In this document: positions 49,564 to 58,229 of the stretch, piece by piece
How positions within the stretch are numbered: position 1 is the first letter of the stretch
Layout of the letters: each line of letters opens with the position of its first letter
Assembly: GCA_046566145.1 (NCBI GenBank)
Contig: JBKHXF010000015.1
Location: 1-64,000 of the forward strand
Source: JBKHXF01 sp046566145
GTDB lineage: Bacteria > Actinomycetota > Nitriliruptoria > Nitriliruptorales > Nitriliruptoraceae
DNA: 64,000 nt
Direction of reading: 5' to 3'
Made by a program: the position numbers and the translations under genes
The notes under the pieces: model-generated
The model's input: the letters and a program-made list of their open reading frames with translations, nothing else
Told to the model about the DNA's origin: nothing
Database searches by the model: none

Positions 49564-50376
49564 GTGACGACCACGACGCGCAGCGCAGACGGTTCGGGCG
49601 CGCCGCGCGGGCCGGAGCGGGCCCGGCCACCCGCCGTCCTCGTGCTGCTCCTGCTCGCCGCGGTCGGCGTGGTCGTCCGGGCGGCGCTGCGGGTGCGACG
49701 CCTCGCCCGCGAGGCCCCGTCGCACCGGGTCCCGCTCGACCACGCCCGGCGGGTCGTGGCCGCCGGCGCCGACCCCGACGCCGCACCGCTGCGGCTGCTC
49801 GTCGTCGGGGACTCTGCCGCGGACGGCTACGGCCTCACCGACCTCGACGACGCCTTCCCCGGCCAGGCCGCAGTCCGCCTGTCGGCGCTGCGGGGTCGCC
49901 CCGTCGAGGTCGCCTCGGTGGCCGTCGACGGGGCACGGACCCGTGACGTGCTCGTCCGTCAGGTGCCGGCCGTCGCGGCCAGCCGACCGGATCTCGTCGT
50001 CGTGGGGGTCGGGGTGAACGAGGCCCTGCGCGGTGCCCGCGCCGGCGGCGTGCGCGCCGACACGGCGGCACTGCTCGACGCCCTGGCCGACCTCGGTCCA
50101 CAGGTGGCGCTGGTCCCGTGCCCCGACCTGGCCGCGGCGCCGGGGCTGCCGTGGCCCGTCTCCAGCCTCGCCGGCTGGCGCTGCCGCGCGGTCCGGCGCG
50201 CGCAGACGGCCGCCGGCGCCGCCGCCGGCGTCGCCGTGGTGCGCTACCCCGGCCGACCGCCCGCGGCGATGTTCGGCCCCGACGGGCTCCACCCCGGACC
50301 CCTCGGCGCCGCCGCCTCCGCCGCCCTGCTCGTCGCCGCCCTCGAGGACAAGGACCCGCCGTGGACCTCGGACTGA
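49564..50376 (+). CDS. Membrane-anchored SGNH/GDSL hydrolase
   Basis: The 270-residue product has an N-terminal membrane anchor (PPAVLVLLLLAAVGVVVRAAL) and then an SGNH fold: block I VVGDSAADGYG with the catalytic Ser, block III VGVGVNEAL and block V DGLHPG with the Asp and His. Such enzymes are esterases or deacylases of lipids or polysaccharides. The anchor suggests action outside the cell. The GTG is probably at the 5' end of the mRNA. It overlaps the SDR gene by 16 bases. Confidence 0.85.
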   Translation: MTTTTRSADGSGAPRGPERARPPAVLVLLLLAAVGVVVRAALRVRRLAREAPSHRVPLDHARRVVAAGADPDAAPLRLLVVGDSAADGYGLTDLDDAFPGQAAVRLSALRGRPVEVASVAVDGARTRDVLVRQVPAVAASRPDLVVVGVGVNEALRGARAGGVRADTAALLDALADLGPQVALVPCPDLAAAPGLPWPVSSLAGWRCRAVRRAQTAAGAAAGVAVVRYPGRPPAAMFGPDGLHPGPLGAAASAALLVAALEDKDPPWTSD

Positions 50377-51125
50377 CCGACCGCCACCTCGTCGTCACGG
50401 GTGGCACCGCCGGCCTCGGCCTCGCCGTGGCCCGCGTGCTCGTCGAGGAGGGTGCCCGCGTCACCGTGGCGTCGCGGGACCCGGCGCGCGTCGAGGCCGC
50501 GGCCGCCGAGCTCGGCGCCGCCGGCGTCGTGGTCGACCTGACCGCACCGGACGCCTCCACGCGCCTGCTCGACGCGGCCGAGGCGGCCAACGGCCCGCTC
50601 CACGGCGGCTTCGTCAGCCACGGCGGCCCGCCGCCGGGGCCCGCCACCGAGCTCGACGACGCCCGGCTCGACGCGGCCCTCGCCGGCAGCGTCCTCGCGC
50701 CGGTCCGCGTCGTGCGTGACCTGGTCGCCCGGCTCGACGACGGTGGGGCCGTGGCGGTGCTGACGTCGATGACGTCCGTGCAGCCGATCGCCGGCCTCGC
50801 CTCCTCGAACGTCGCCCGCCCGGCCGTGTGGGGCTACGTCAAGGCGCTCGCCGACGAGGTCGCGCCCCGCGGCGTGCGCGTCAACGTGGTGCTACCGGGA
50901 CGCTTCGCGACCGAGCGACTCGCCGAGCTCGAGGCCGACGTCGCCGAGCGCGAGGGGACCACGCCGGCGGCCGTGCGGGCCGAGGCCGTGGCGCGCGTGC
51001 CGCTGCGTCGGCTCGGCGACCCGGCCGAGCTCGGCCGCGTCGCCGCGTTCCTGCTGTCCCCTGCGGCCTCGTACGTCACCGGGTCCGCGTGGGCCGTCGA
51101 CGGCGGTGCCGTGAGGGGCCTGTGA
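50361..51125 (+). CDS. Divergent short-chain dehydrogenase/reductase (SDR)
   Basis: The 254-residue product has the SDR cofactor motif TGGTAGLG (13-20) and the C-terminal ALADEVAPRGVRVNVVLPGRF. Aligning from that point, the catalytic YxxxK is replaced by S149 and R153 (SNVAR), while Ser136 or Ser139 remains. A subgroup of SDRs with SN..R in this place exists, and its chemistry is less clear. The GTG starts inside the 3' end of the SGNH gene, so the two are coupled. The substrate is unknown. Confidence 0.85.
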   Translation: MDLGLTDRHLVVTGGTAGLGLAVARVLVEEGARVTVASRDPARVEAAAAELGAAGVVVDLTAPDASTRLLDAAEAANGPLHGGFVSHGGPPPGPATELDDARLDAALAGSVLAPVRVVRDLVARLDDGGAVAVLTSMTSVQPIAGLASSNVARPAVWGYVKALADEVAPRGVRVNVVLPGRFATERLAELEADVAEREGTTPAAVRAEAVARVPLRRLGDPAELGRVAAFLLSPAASYVTGSAWAVDGGAVRGL

Positions 51126-51134
51126 GCACCCGGT

Positions 51135-51140
51135 TAGGCT
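51135..51140 (+). promoter_or_regulatory. -10 box before thyX
   Basis: TAGGCT at 51135-51140 precedes the thyX-like start by about 46 bases. Confidence 0.4.
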
Positions 51141-51186
51141 CCAGCGCCGAGACCCCCCTGCCCGACGCGACGACCGGGACGACCGC

Positions 51187-52890
51187 GTGAGCGACGCCGA
51201 CCGCACCCCCGAGACCCCCGCGCCGGGGCCCGAGCTGACCGAGCGGGAGCGCGTCCTCGTGGCGCCGTACTTCACCGACGTCGACGGCCAGGTCTTCGCG
51301 CTGACGAACCTGCCCGAGGTGGTCAAGGGCGCCCTGTTCGCGCGGTACTCCCGCTCGGCCGCGCCACTGCGCCGGCTGTTCGTCGACGAGTTCGTCGGGG
51401 AGCTCGCCGAGCTCGACCCCGACGTCGGTGCCACGGGCCCCGGGGAGGGCGAGGGTGCCGGCGAGCCCGGCGCCGACCGGGCCGAGGCGCTGTACCAGAA
51501 GGTCTTCGACCAGTACGGCGACGACTCGGTCGCCCAGCTCGGCGGGGCCCACGTGGCGCTCGAGCACGTCTCGAACCTGCTGACCAAGCGCATCGAGTGG
51601 GGGCGGCTCGCGGCCTACCTCGAGCAGTCGACCCGCTACATCGCCTACGACGACCGGGTGCGCCGGCCCGACGGCAGCGTCGGGTACCGCTACCACCGCG
51701 ACGCCGACGTGCTGGCCGGACCCCACGCGGACGCCTACGTCACGACCATGGACGCGATCTTCGACACCTACGCGTCGCTCGTCCCGGACGTGCTGGCGTG
51801 GGTGCGTGACCGCTTCCCGCAGGACGACGCGACGCCCGCGGTCGCGTGGCGCAACGCCACGAAGGCCAAGGCGCTCGACCTGCTGCGCGGGCTGCTCCCC
51901 GCGGCGACGACCTCCAACGTCGGGATGTTCGCGAGCGGGCAGTCCTACGAGGGGCTGCTGCTGCGGCTGCGGGCCTCCGGCCTCGCCGAGTCCCGCGCCG
52001 TCGGCGACGCGTTGCTGCGCGAGCTGCGTGAGGTCATCCCCGCGTTCCTCACCCGCGTCGACGTCGAGGACCGCGGCGTGGCGTGGTCGCGCTACCTCGC
52101 CGACACCGCCGAGGCGACCCGCGCCGTCGCGGTCGAGCTCGTCGGCGACGCCCGAGCCCCCGGACGGGAGCCCGCGCCGGCGGCCGACCTCGTGACCCTC
52201 ACGGGGGTCTGGCCGGCCGACCCGGTCGAGGCCGAGGTCGAGCTCGCCACGGCCGCGCTGTACTCGGTCACCGACCTGCCGGAGGTCGAGCTCCGCTCCC
52301 GCGTCGCCGCCATGGACGCGGCCGACCGCCGGCGCGTGGTGCTCACCTACGTGGGGGAGCGGCGCAACCGCCGGCACAAGCCGGGTCGCGGCTTCGAGCG
52401 GGTGCAGTACCGCTTCGACGTGCTGGGCGACTACGGCGGGTTCCGCGACCTGCAGCGCCACCGGATGCTCACGGTCGAGTGGCAGGAGCTCACGACCCGC
52501 CACGGGTACGAGACCCCGCCGGAGCTCGAGGAGGCCGGCGTGGCGGACCGCTGGCACGAGGCGCTCGCTCGCTCCGCGGAGCTGTACGAGCGGCTGCTGC
52601 CGGACCACCCAGAGCAGGCCCAGTACGCGGTCTGCTTCGCCTACCGGGTCCGGTACGTCATGCAGCTGAACGCCCGCGCCGCGATGCAGATGCTGGAGCT
52701 CCGCTCCACCCCGCAGGGCCACCCGCAGTACCGACGGGTCGTGCAGGAGATGCACCGGCTCATCCGCGACGAGGCCGGGCACACGCTCGTCGCCGACGCG
52801 ATGTCGTTCGTCGACCACGGCGAGGCCGAGCTCGAGCGGCTCGAGAGCGAGAAGGCGATCGCCGCCCGCCGCGCCGCCCGCGAGGCCTAG
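51187..52890 (+). CDS. Tandem-domain ThyX-like protein (FAD-dependent thymidylate synthase family)
   Basis: The 567-residue product is about twice the usual ThyX length (210-270) and has two ThyX-like halves. The N half keeps EQSTRY (146-151), equivalent to the end of the RHRx7S signature, but has WGR where RHR is expected. The C half keeps RHR (424-426) but reads EWQELTTRH instead of NEQS-R. It also keeps the distal block LNARAAMQMLELR with QYRR. ThyX methylates dUMP with FADH2 and methylenetetrahydrofolate; here activity would need a composite site. Its place between dapB and dapA is that of actinobacterial thyX. Confidence 0.82.
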   Translation: MSDADRTPETPAPGPELTERERVLVAPYFTDVDGQVFALTNLPEVVKGALFARYSRSAAPLRRLFVDEFVGELAELDPDVGATGPGEGEGAGEPGADRAEALYQKVFDQYGDDSVAQLGGAHVALEHVSNLLTKRIEWGRLAAYLEQSTRYIAYDDRVRRPDGSVGYRYHRDADVLAGPHADAYVTTMDAIFDTYASLVPDVLAWVRDRFPQDDATPAVAWRNATKAKALDLLRGLLPAATTSNVGMFASGQSYEGLLLRLRASGLAESRAVGDALLRELREVIPAFLTRVDVEDRGVAWSRYLADTAEATRAVAVELVGDARAPGREPAPAADLVTLTGVWPADPVEAEVELATAALYSVTDLPEVELRSRVAAMDAADRRRVVLTYVGERRNRRHKPGRGFERVQYRFDVLGDYGGFRDLQRHRMLTVEWQELTTRHGYETPPELEEAGVADRWHEALARSAELYERLLPDHPEQAQYAVCFAYRVRYVMQLNARAAMQMLELRSTPQGHPQYRRVVQEMHRLIRDEAGHTLVADAMSFVDHGEAELERLESEKAIAARRAAREA

Positions 52891-52898
52891 CTCGAGGC

Positions 52899-53327
52899 CT
52901 AGCCCATGGGCATCCGCATCATGGGGTTCGTCGTGGGCGGGCGGTACAGCGAGTCGTGGATCGGCGGGCCGGCCAGCAGCGTGGCGACCACGGCGACGGC
53001 CACGACCGCGAGCGTGACGGGGCTCGCCAGCGACCGCTCGCGGTCGGTGACGGCGACCACCACGAGCCCGATGGCGAGCACGGCCCCGGCGACCATCGCG
53101 TAGCCGACGATGTCGGCGAGCCCCGACGCCGCGTTCGGCGCGAGGCTCGACACGATGGCGACGACCGCGAGCGGCAGGATCAGGTCGCCGGGCGACTCGA
53201 CCCGGATCCGGGTCGTCACGGCGAGCACGAACACGAGCCCGACCCCCAGCGCGAGGGCGGTCACCAGCGACTCCCAGGCGGCCTCGCCGCCCGGGCCGTG
53301 CGCCAGCACGACGGCCACGCCGGTCAC
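52899..53327 (-). CDS. Four-helix membrane protein of unknown function
   Basis: The 142-residue product has four hydrophobic helices (for example LVTALALGVGLVFVLAV and LILPLAVVAIVSSLAP) and a Met-rich C-terminus, NPMMRMPMG. I do not recognise a family. The GTG overlaps the stop of the Dabb-domain gene (TCAC on the plus strand), so the two form an operon. The end is 8 bases from the convergent thyX-like gene. Confidence 0.72.
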   Translation of the reverse strand: MTGVAVVLAHGPGGEAAWESLVTALALGVGLVFVLAVTTRIRVESPGDLILPLAVVAIVSSLAPNAASGLADIVGYAMVAGAVLAIGLVVVAVTDRERSLASPVTLAVVAVAVVATLLAGPPIHDSLYRPPTTNPMMRMPMG

Positions 53328-53623
53328 GCGGCGGGCCCCAGCGTGCTCGGCAGCTCGATGTCGATCCGGGTCGTGACGACGCCGGCGGCACGCAGGCCGT
53401 CGACCACCGGGACGTGCTCGGGGTGGACGCGGTAGGCCTCGAGGTCCGCGTGGGTGGCGAACGCCGTGACGAGCCCGGTCACCGAGGGCTGCTCGAGGTC
53501 GCGGGCGACGTGGCACACGGCGACGACGTCGATCGTGTCGAGCCCGGCCAGGGCGGCCTCGAGGTCGGCGCGCACGGCGTCGTCGACGCCGTCGAAGTCG
53601 AAGCGGACGATGTGCCAGATCAC
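53324..53623 (-). CDS. Dabb (stress-responsive A/B barrel) domain protein
   Basis: The 99-residue product fits the Dabb domain: IWHIVRFDFDGVDDA at the start, VTAFATHADLEAYRVHPEHVPVVDGL and VVTTRIDIE. These small ferredoxin-like proteins dimerise; their roles vary. GTG 53623 gives the usual MIxHIV-like start. It is transcribed divergently from dapA from an overlapping promoter and is coupled to a membrane protein. Confidence 0.85.
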   Translation of the reverse strand: MIWHIVRFDFDGVDDAVRADLEAALAGLDTIDVVAVCHVARDLEQPSVTGLVTAFATHADLEAYRVHPEHVPVVDGLRAAGVVTTRIDIELPSTLGPAA

Positions 53624-53651
53624 GCCGGGGCCTCGCGGGAGGGGACGTCGG

Positions 53652-53658
53652 TAGGATA
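53652..53658. promoter_or_regulatory. Overlapping divergent -10 boxes, dapA / Dabb gene
   Basis: TAGGATA holds a plus-strand TAGGAT (53652-53657) aimed at dapA and a minus-strand TATCCT (53658 to 53653) aimed at the Dabb gene. Only one direction can be bound at a time. Confidence 0.5.
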
Positions 53659-53703
53659 CGGCGGCCCGCCCGTCCCCCCGTCCCACCCGTCCGGGAGCTC
53701 CCC

Positions 53704-54594
53704 GTGCCCGTCTTCGGCCGCGTCGTCACCGCGATGGCCACCCCGTTCGACGCGGATGGCGCGCTCGACGCCGCCGGCGCGGCCCGGCTCGCGCGGCACC
53801 TGGTCGAGCACGGCACCGACACGGTGCTGCTGCACGGCACGACGGGGGAGTCGCCGACGCTGCGGGGCGACGAGATCTGGCGTCTGCTCGACGCCGTGCG
53901 CGCCGAGGTCGGCGACGACGCCCGCGTGATGCTCGGCACCGGGTCGAACGACACGGCCCACGCGATCGACCTGACCGCACGTGCCGCCGCCGCCGGCGCC
54001 GACTCGGTCCTCGTCGTGACCCCGTACTACAACCGGCCGACGCAGCGGGCGCTCGTCTCCCACTTCCGTGCGGTCGCGGAGGCCACCGAGCTCCCCGTGC
54101 TGCTCTACGACGTCCCGGCCCGCACGGCGACCGAGATCTCGCTCGAGACCCTCGTCGCCCTGTCGTCGGTCCAGAACGTCGTCGGCGTCAAGGACGCCGC
54201 CGGCGACCTGGCGAAGACCGCCGAGGTCGTCGCTGCCACCGCCGGCGCGCCGGGCGGCTTCGAGGTGTACTGCGGCGCCGACGAGCTCAACCTGCCGATG
54301 CTCGCCGTCGGCGCGGTCGGCTTCGTCTCCGTCGCGAGCCACCTCGCCGGGCCGGAGCTCGCCGAGCTCGCCCGACTGTTCGAGTCCGACCCGGTCAAGG
54401 CCCGCGAGCTGCACCTTCGCCTGCTTCCCCTGTGCCGGGCGCTCTTCCTCGAGTCCTCGCCGGCGCCCCTCAAGGCGGCCCTCGCCGCGCAGGGCCTGCC
54501 GGCCGGGCCGGTGCGCGCCCCACTCGCCGACGCGCTCGACACCACCCGCGACGCGGTGCTGGCCGCGCTCGACCACCTCCGCGGCGCCGCCTGA
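53704..54594 (+). CDS. dapA: 4-hydroxy-tetrahydrodipicolinate synthase
   Basis: DapA condenses pyruvate and aspartate semialdehyde, the first step of diaminopimelate synthesis. The 296-residue TIM barrel has VVTAMATPFDADGALD, HGTTGESPTL, the catalytic Tyr in VVTPYYNRPTQ and the Schiff-base Lys in VVGVKDAAGD. It starts with GTG 53704 and is followed by rnj 29 bases on, the standard actinobacterial pair. Confidence 0.95.
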   Translation: MPVFGRVVTAMATPFDADGALDAAGAARLARHLVEHGTDTVLLHGTTGESPTLRGDEIWRLLDAVRAEVGDDARVMLGTGSNDTAHAIDLTARAAAAGADSVLVVTPYYNRPTQRALVSHFRAVAEATELPVLLYDVPARTATEISLETLVALSSVQNVVGVKDAAGDLAKTAEVVAATAGAPGGFEVYCGADELNLPMLAVGAVGFVSVASHLAGPELAELARLFESDPVKARELHLRLLPLCRALFLESSPAPLKAALAAQGLPAGPVRAPLADALDTTRDAVLAALDHLRGAA

Positions 54595-54623
54595 CCCGTC
54601 CCCACCTGACCCCAGGAACCGAT

Positions 54624-56300
54624 GTGCCGAAGCAGCCCGACCACCCGCCCGTCAGCGTCACCTTCCTCGGGGGGCTCGGGGAGATCGGTCGCAACATGGC
54701 CGCCATCGAGGTCGACGGCCGCATCGCCGTCGTCGACGTCGGCGTGTTCTTCCCCAACCCCGAGCACCTCGGTGTCGACCTGATCCTGCCGGACTGGACC
54801 GTGCTGAAGGAGCGCGCCGCCGACGTGGACGCGGTGTTCCTCACGCACGGGCACATGGACCACATCGGGGCGCTGGGCTACTTCCTCACCGACTTCCCCG
54901 GCGTCACCGTCTACGGGACCAAGCTGACGCTCGCGTTCGTCGAGGCGGTGCTCGAGGAGTGGGAGGACCTCGACGAGCCGGAGATGGTCGAGGTCGAGCC
55001 GGGCGGGCGGTTCTCCCACGGCCCGTTCGACGTCGAGGCCGTCGGCGTGACCCACTCCATCCCGGACGGCGTCGCCTACGCGTTCCGGACCCCACACGGG
55101 ATCATCGTCCACACCGGCGACTTCAAGCTCGACCAGACGCCCATCGACGACCACCCCACCGACATGGCGCACTTCGCGCGGCTCGGTGACGAGGGCGTCG
55201 ACCTCCTGCTCGCCGACTCGACCAACGCCGACGTGCCGGGTCACGTGCCCACCGAGCGCATCGTGGGGCGCTCGGTCCGGGAGGAGATCGAGAAGGCGGG
55301 CGACGGGCTCGTCGTCGTCACCTCGTTCGCGTCCCACGTGCACCGCATCCAGCAGGTCCTCGACGCCGCGAAGGCGGTGGGGCGGCGCCCGGTGTTCGTC
55401 GGGCGCTCGATGGTGCGCAACATGGGCATCGCCGAGGAGCTCGGCTACCTCGACTTCGACCCCGACACCGAGGTCGAGATCAAGGACGTGCCGGACCACG
55501 ACCCGGCGTCGCTCATCATCATCTGCACCGGCAGCCAGGGCGAGCCGTACTCGGCGCTGAGCCTGATGGCCGCCGGCGACCACCGGTACATCTCGGTGGG
55601 CGAGGGCGACCTCATCATCCTCGCGTCGAGCCTGATCCCGGGCAACGAGCACGCCGTGTTCCGCTCCATCAACGGGCTCGCCAAGCGTGGCTGCCGGGTG
55701 GTGCACAAGGGCGTCGCGAACGTCCACGTCTCCGGGCACGCCAACCGCGACGACCTCATCCTGTTCCACAACCTCGTCGAGCCGGAGTACGTCGTCCCGG
55801 TGCACGGCGAGTACCGCCACCTGATCGCGCACCGCGACATCGCCGTGGCGACCGGCTGCCTGCCCGAGCACGTGCTCGTGTGCGAGGACGGCGACGTCGT
55901 CCACCTCGAGGACGGTCGTGCGTGGAAGGGCGACCCGGTCCGCGCCGGGCAGGTCTTCATCGACGGCCTGCTCACCGACGTCGGCCCGGCGGTGCTGCGC
56001 GACCGCAACCGCCTCGCCAACGACGGGGTGTGCATCTGCGTGGTCACCATCGACCCGCACGAGGGCTCGCCGGTCGGGGAGCCGCTTCTGATCCAGAAGG
56101 GTGTGGTGTTCGACGACGACGCCGACCACATCTACGAGGCGGCGCTCAAGGCGGTCAAGGTCGAGCTCGAGGGGCTCGGCAAGGGCAAGTTCTCCGACGC
56201 GGCGGCCATCCAGCGCCACGTCACCCAGGCGCTCGGTCGGTTCTGGCGCCACGAGGTCGGCCGCCGCCCCGTGCTGCTGCCGATCGTGCTCGAGGTCTGA
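54624..56300 (+). CDS. rnj: Ribonuclease J
   Basis: RNase J is a metallo-beta-lactamase/beta-CASP nuclease with 5' exo- and endonuclease activity, central to mRNA decay and rRNA processing. The 558-residue product has VTFLGGLGEIGRNMAAIEVDG, the zinc motif LTHGHMDHIGAL, VHTGDFKLD, ADSTNADVPGH, ICTGSQGEPYSALS and NVHVSGHANRDDL, VPVHGEYRHL. The GTG at 54624 follows CAGGA. Together with PNPase in this window it supplies the RNA-decay machinery. Confidence 0.96.
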   Translation: MPKQPDHPPVSVTFLGGLGEIGRNMAAIEVDGRIAVVDVGVFFPNPEHLGVDLILPDWTVLKERAADVDAVFLTHGHMDHIGALGYFLTDFPGVTVYGTKLTLAFVEAVLEEWEDLDEPEMVEVEPGGRFSHGPFDVEAVGVTHSIPDGVAYAFRTPHGIIVHTGDFKLDQTPIDDHPTDMAHFARLGDEGVDLLLADSTNADVPGHVPTERIVGRSVREEIEKAGDGLVVVTSFASHVHRIQQVLDAAKAVGRRPVFVGRSMVRNMGIAEELGYLDFDPDTEVEIKDVPDHDPASLIIICTGSQGEPYSALSLMAAGDHRYISVGEGDLIILASSLIPGNEHAVFRSINGLAKRGCRVVHKGVANVHVSGHANRDDLILFHNLVEPEYVVPVHGEYRHLIAHRDIAVATGCLPEHVLVCEDGDVVHLEDGRAWKGDPVRAGQVFIDGLLTDVGPAVLRDRNRLANDGVCICVVTIDPHEGSPVGEPLLIQKGVVFDDDADHIYEAALKAVKVELEGLGKGKFSDAAAIQRHVTQALGRFWRHEVGRRPVLLPIVLEV

Positions 56301-56305
56301 GGACG

Positions 56306-56692
56306 GTGCGCGCGGTCGTGGCCGTCGCGGCCCTGCTCCTCGGGGGCTGCGCCGGCGGCGACCTGCCCGCCATCCCGGTCGAGCCCGCCGCGCCGGCGGC
56401 AGGGCCGGGCGCGGTCCTCGAGACCGCGACGCCCGGCCAGCTCACCGTCGAGGTGTCGATGGTCGACCGCGCCTACGACCCGGTCCGGGTCCGCGTCGCC
56501 GCCGGGTCCGTGCTCCGCTTCGCCAACCGCGGCGGCCAGCCGCACACGGCCACCTTCGCCGGCGGCGCGCTCGACACCGGCGCGATCCCGGCCGGCCGGC
56601 GGGTCGACGTGGTCCTCACCGAACCCGGCACCTTCGACTTCACCTGCCGGTTCCACCCGGACATGGAGGGCCAGGTGACCGTCACGCCCTGA
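56306..56692 (+). CDS. Cupredoxin-like lipoprotein (short)
   Basis: The 128-residue product has a lipobox LLLGGC after a short signal and a plastocyanin-like domain. Copper ligands are visible: His in GGQPHTATF and Cys, His, Met in FDFTCRFHPDMEGQV. It is likely an exported type-1 copper protein anchored by lipid. The GTG lies 5 bases after rnj, so it may be co-transcribed with it. It is a paralogue of the next gene. Confidence 0.85.
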   Translation: MRAVVAVAALLLGGCAGGDLPAIPVEPAAPAAGPGAVLETATPGQLTVEVSMVDRAYDPVRVRVAAGSVLRFANRGGQPHTATFAGGALDTGAIPAGRRVDVVLTEPGTFDFTCRFHPDMEGQVTVTP

Positions 56693-56791
56693 CCACGGTG
56701 TCCGATCCCCACGACCGGGGGACCACACCGCCCGGGGATGGCCTCCGAACGCGGCGCACTGCCCACCTGACCCCAAGGATGGAGCGCGCCC

Positions 56792-57439
56792 GTGCGCCGC
56801 CGACCGTTGTTGACCCTGCTCGCCACGACCACGCTCGCCCTGACGGCCTGCGCCGGAGGTGACCCGGGTGACGGGGGGACGGCGGCAGCGGCGTCGCCGA
56901 CGGCCTCCGCGACGCCCAGCCCGACCGCGACCGCGTCGGCCGCCCCGTCCCCGACGCCGACCGCCGAGGAGACCAGCGAGCCGCCCTGCCCCGACGGGCA
57001 GATCCGCGTGGCCCCGGGCACGGCGTGCTTCACGCCGTCGACCGCCGAGCCGGAGCCCGAGCCCGAGCCCGAGCCGGAGCCGGAGCCCGAGCCCACGCAG
57101 GCGGCGCCCGCGCCGAGGCCCTCCCCGACCACCGCACCGAGCCCGGCCCCGCCGCCCCCGCCGCCGGCGCGTGACCCGCGGACCTTCGACCTCGCGATCG
57201 AGGACAACAGCTTCCCCGGCGGGTCGCTCACGGCCCGGGTCGGTGACACCGTGCGGTGGACCCACCGGGGCAGCACCGTGCACACGGTGACCGCGACGTC
57301 GAACACCGGCGCCACGTTCGATTCCGGCGACCTGCGGGGCGGCGACACGTTCGCCTTCCGCATCCCGGCCGGGCAGGGGACGTTCAGCTACTTCTGCAAG
57401 TACCACAACATGCGGGGAACGATCACGGTCGAGGGCTGA
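56792..57439 (+). CDS. Cupredoxin-like lipoprotein with Pro/Glu linker
   Basis: The 215-residue product has a lipobox LALTAC and a long low-complexity linker rich in Thr/Ser/Pro followed by PE dipeptide repeats. It ends in a cupredoxin domain with ligands in STVHTVTAT and YFCKYHNMRGTITV. The linker probably projects the domain through the cell wall. Two Cys (PPCPDG, GTACFT) in the linker may form a disulfide. The domain resembles that of the preceding gene; a duplication is likely. It is convergent with the sortase gene. Confidence 0.85.
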   Translation: MRRRPLLTLLATTTLALTACAGGDPGDGGTAAAASPTASATPSPTATASAAPSPTPTAEETSEPPCPDGQIRVAPGTACFTPSTAEPEPEPEPEPEPEPEPTQAAPAPRPSPTTAPSPAPPPPPPARDPRTFDLAIEDNSFPGGSLTARVGDTVRWTHRGSTVHTVTATSNTGATFDSGDLRGGDTFAFRIPAGQGTFSYFCKYHNMRGTITVEG

Positions 57440-57448
57440 GCGCCCTCG

Positions 57449-58135
57449 TCACGCGGCGGCGACGAGCTCGGTGTAGACGACGTAGTTGTCGGTGTAGTGG
57501 CCGCTCGAGCGGTCGAAGTTGCCGCCGCAGGTGATGAGGCGCAGCTCGGGCGTCGGCTCGCCGAACCCGAAGACCTCGGGCGGCAGCTCGTGCTTGTCGT
57601 ACTGGCCGGTGCCGGTCACCGCGAACGTCAGCACGGTGCCGTCCTCGCCGTGGACCAGGACCTCGTCGCCCACCTCGAGGTCGACGAGGTCGAAGAACAC
57701 GGCCGGGCCGCGCCGAGAGTCCACGTGGCCCGCGATGACGGCCGGGCCCACCTCGCCCGGGCGGCGGGTCTCGGTGTACCAGCCGGTGTCGTCGAAGTCG
57801 GTCGGCACCTCCGGCTCCGGGCCGCTCAGCCGCAGGTCGATGGTCGGGGCGTCGACGCCGATGGCCGGTATCACGACGCGGACCGGGACGACGCCGTCCG
57901 GGTACTCGACCGGCGCGGCGACGACCCCGTGGTGCGGGTCCGGGACCGGGACCGGGCTCGCGGTCCGGCGGGACGGCGCGTTCGAGCTCGACCCCCCGGC
58001 GACGGAGGGTGAGGGTCCGTCCGAGGGCGCCGGGGCCACGGCCACGTCGCTGGGGGCCCGGCCGGCGCTCACGGCGCCGACGAGCGCGAGCAGGAGCCCG
58101 CTGACGACCAGGCCGATCGCGATGCGTGTGCGCAC
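57449..58135 (-). CDS. Class F-type sortase
   Basis: The 228-residue product has an N-terminal membrane anchor (IAIGLVVSGLLLALVGAVSAG), a Ser/Pro linker and a sortase domain. The catalytic residues are His in AVIAGHVDSRRG, Cys in LRLITCGG and Arg in NFDRSSGHY. Class F sortases are widespread in actinobacteria with poorly known substrates. GTG 58135 follows GAGGAGA. It is downstream of the CHRD gene on the same strand, with a hairpin in between. No LPxTG protein is seen in the window. Confidence 0.9.
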   Translation of the reverse strand: MRTRIAIGLVVSGLLLALVGAVSAGRAPSDVAVAPAPSDGPSPSVAGGSSSNAPSRRTASPVPVPDPHHGVVAAPVEYPDGVVPVRVVIPAIGVDAPTIDLRLSGPEPEVPTDFDDTGWYTETRRPGEVGPAVIAGHVDSRRGPAVFFDLVDLEVGDEVLVHGEDGTVLTFAVTGTGQYDKHELPPEVFGFGEPTPELRLITCGGNFDRSSGHYTDNYVVYTELVAAA

Positions 58136-58173
58136 GAGGGGTCTCCTCAGGGGTGACGGGGGTGGGGAAGGCA

Positions 58174-58208
58174 CGGTGCCCCGCGCGTCGAGGACGCGCG
58201 GGGCACCG
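58174..58208 (-). terminator. Strong hairpin between the CHRD and sortase genes
   Basis: A perfect 16-bp inverted repeat (58174-58189 with 58193-58208) has a 3-base loop. On the minus strand it lies just after the CHRD stop, so it probably terminates most CHRD transcripts before the sortase. Confidence 0.65.
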
Positions 58209-58229
58209 CAGCCGGGGTGTCGCGGGTGG

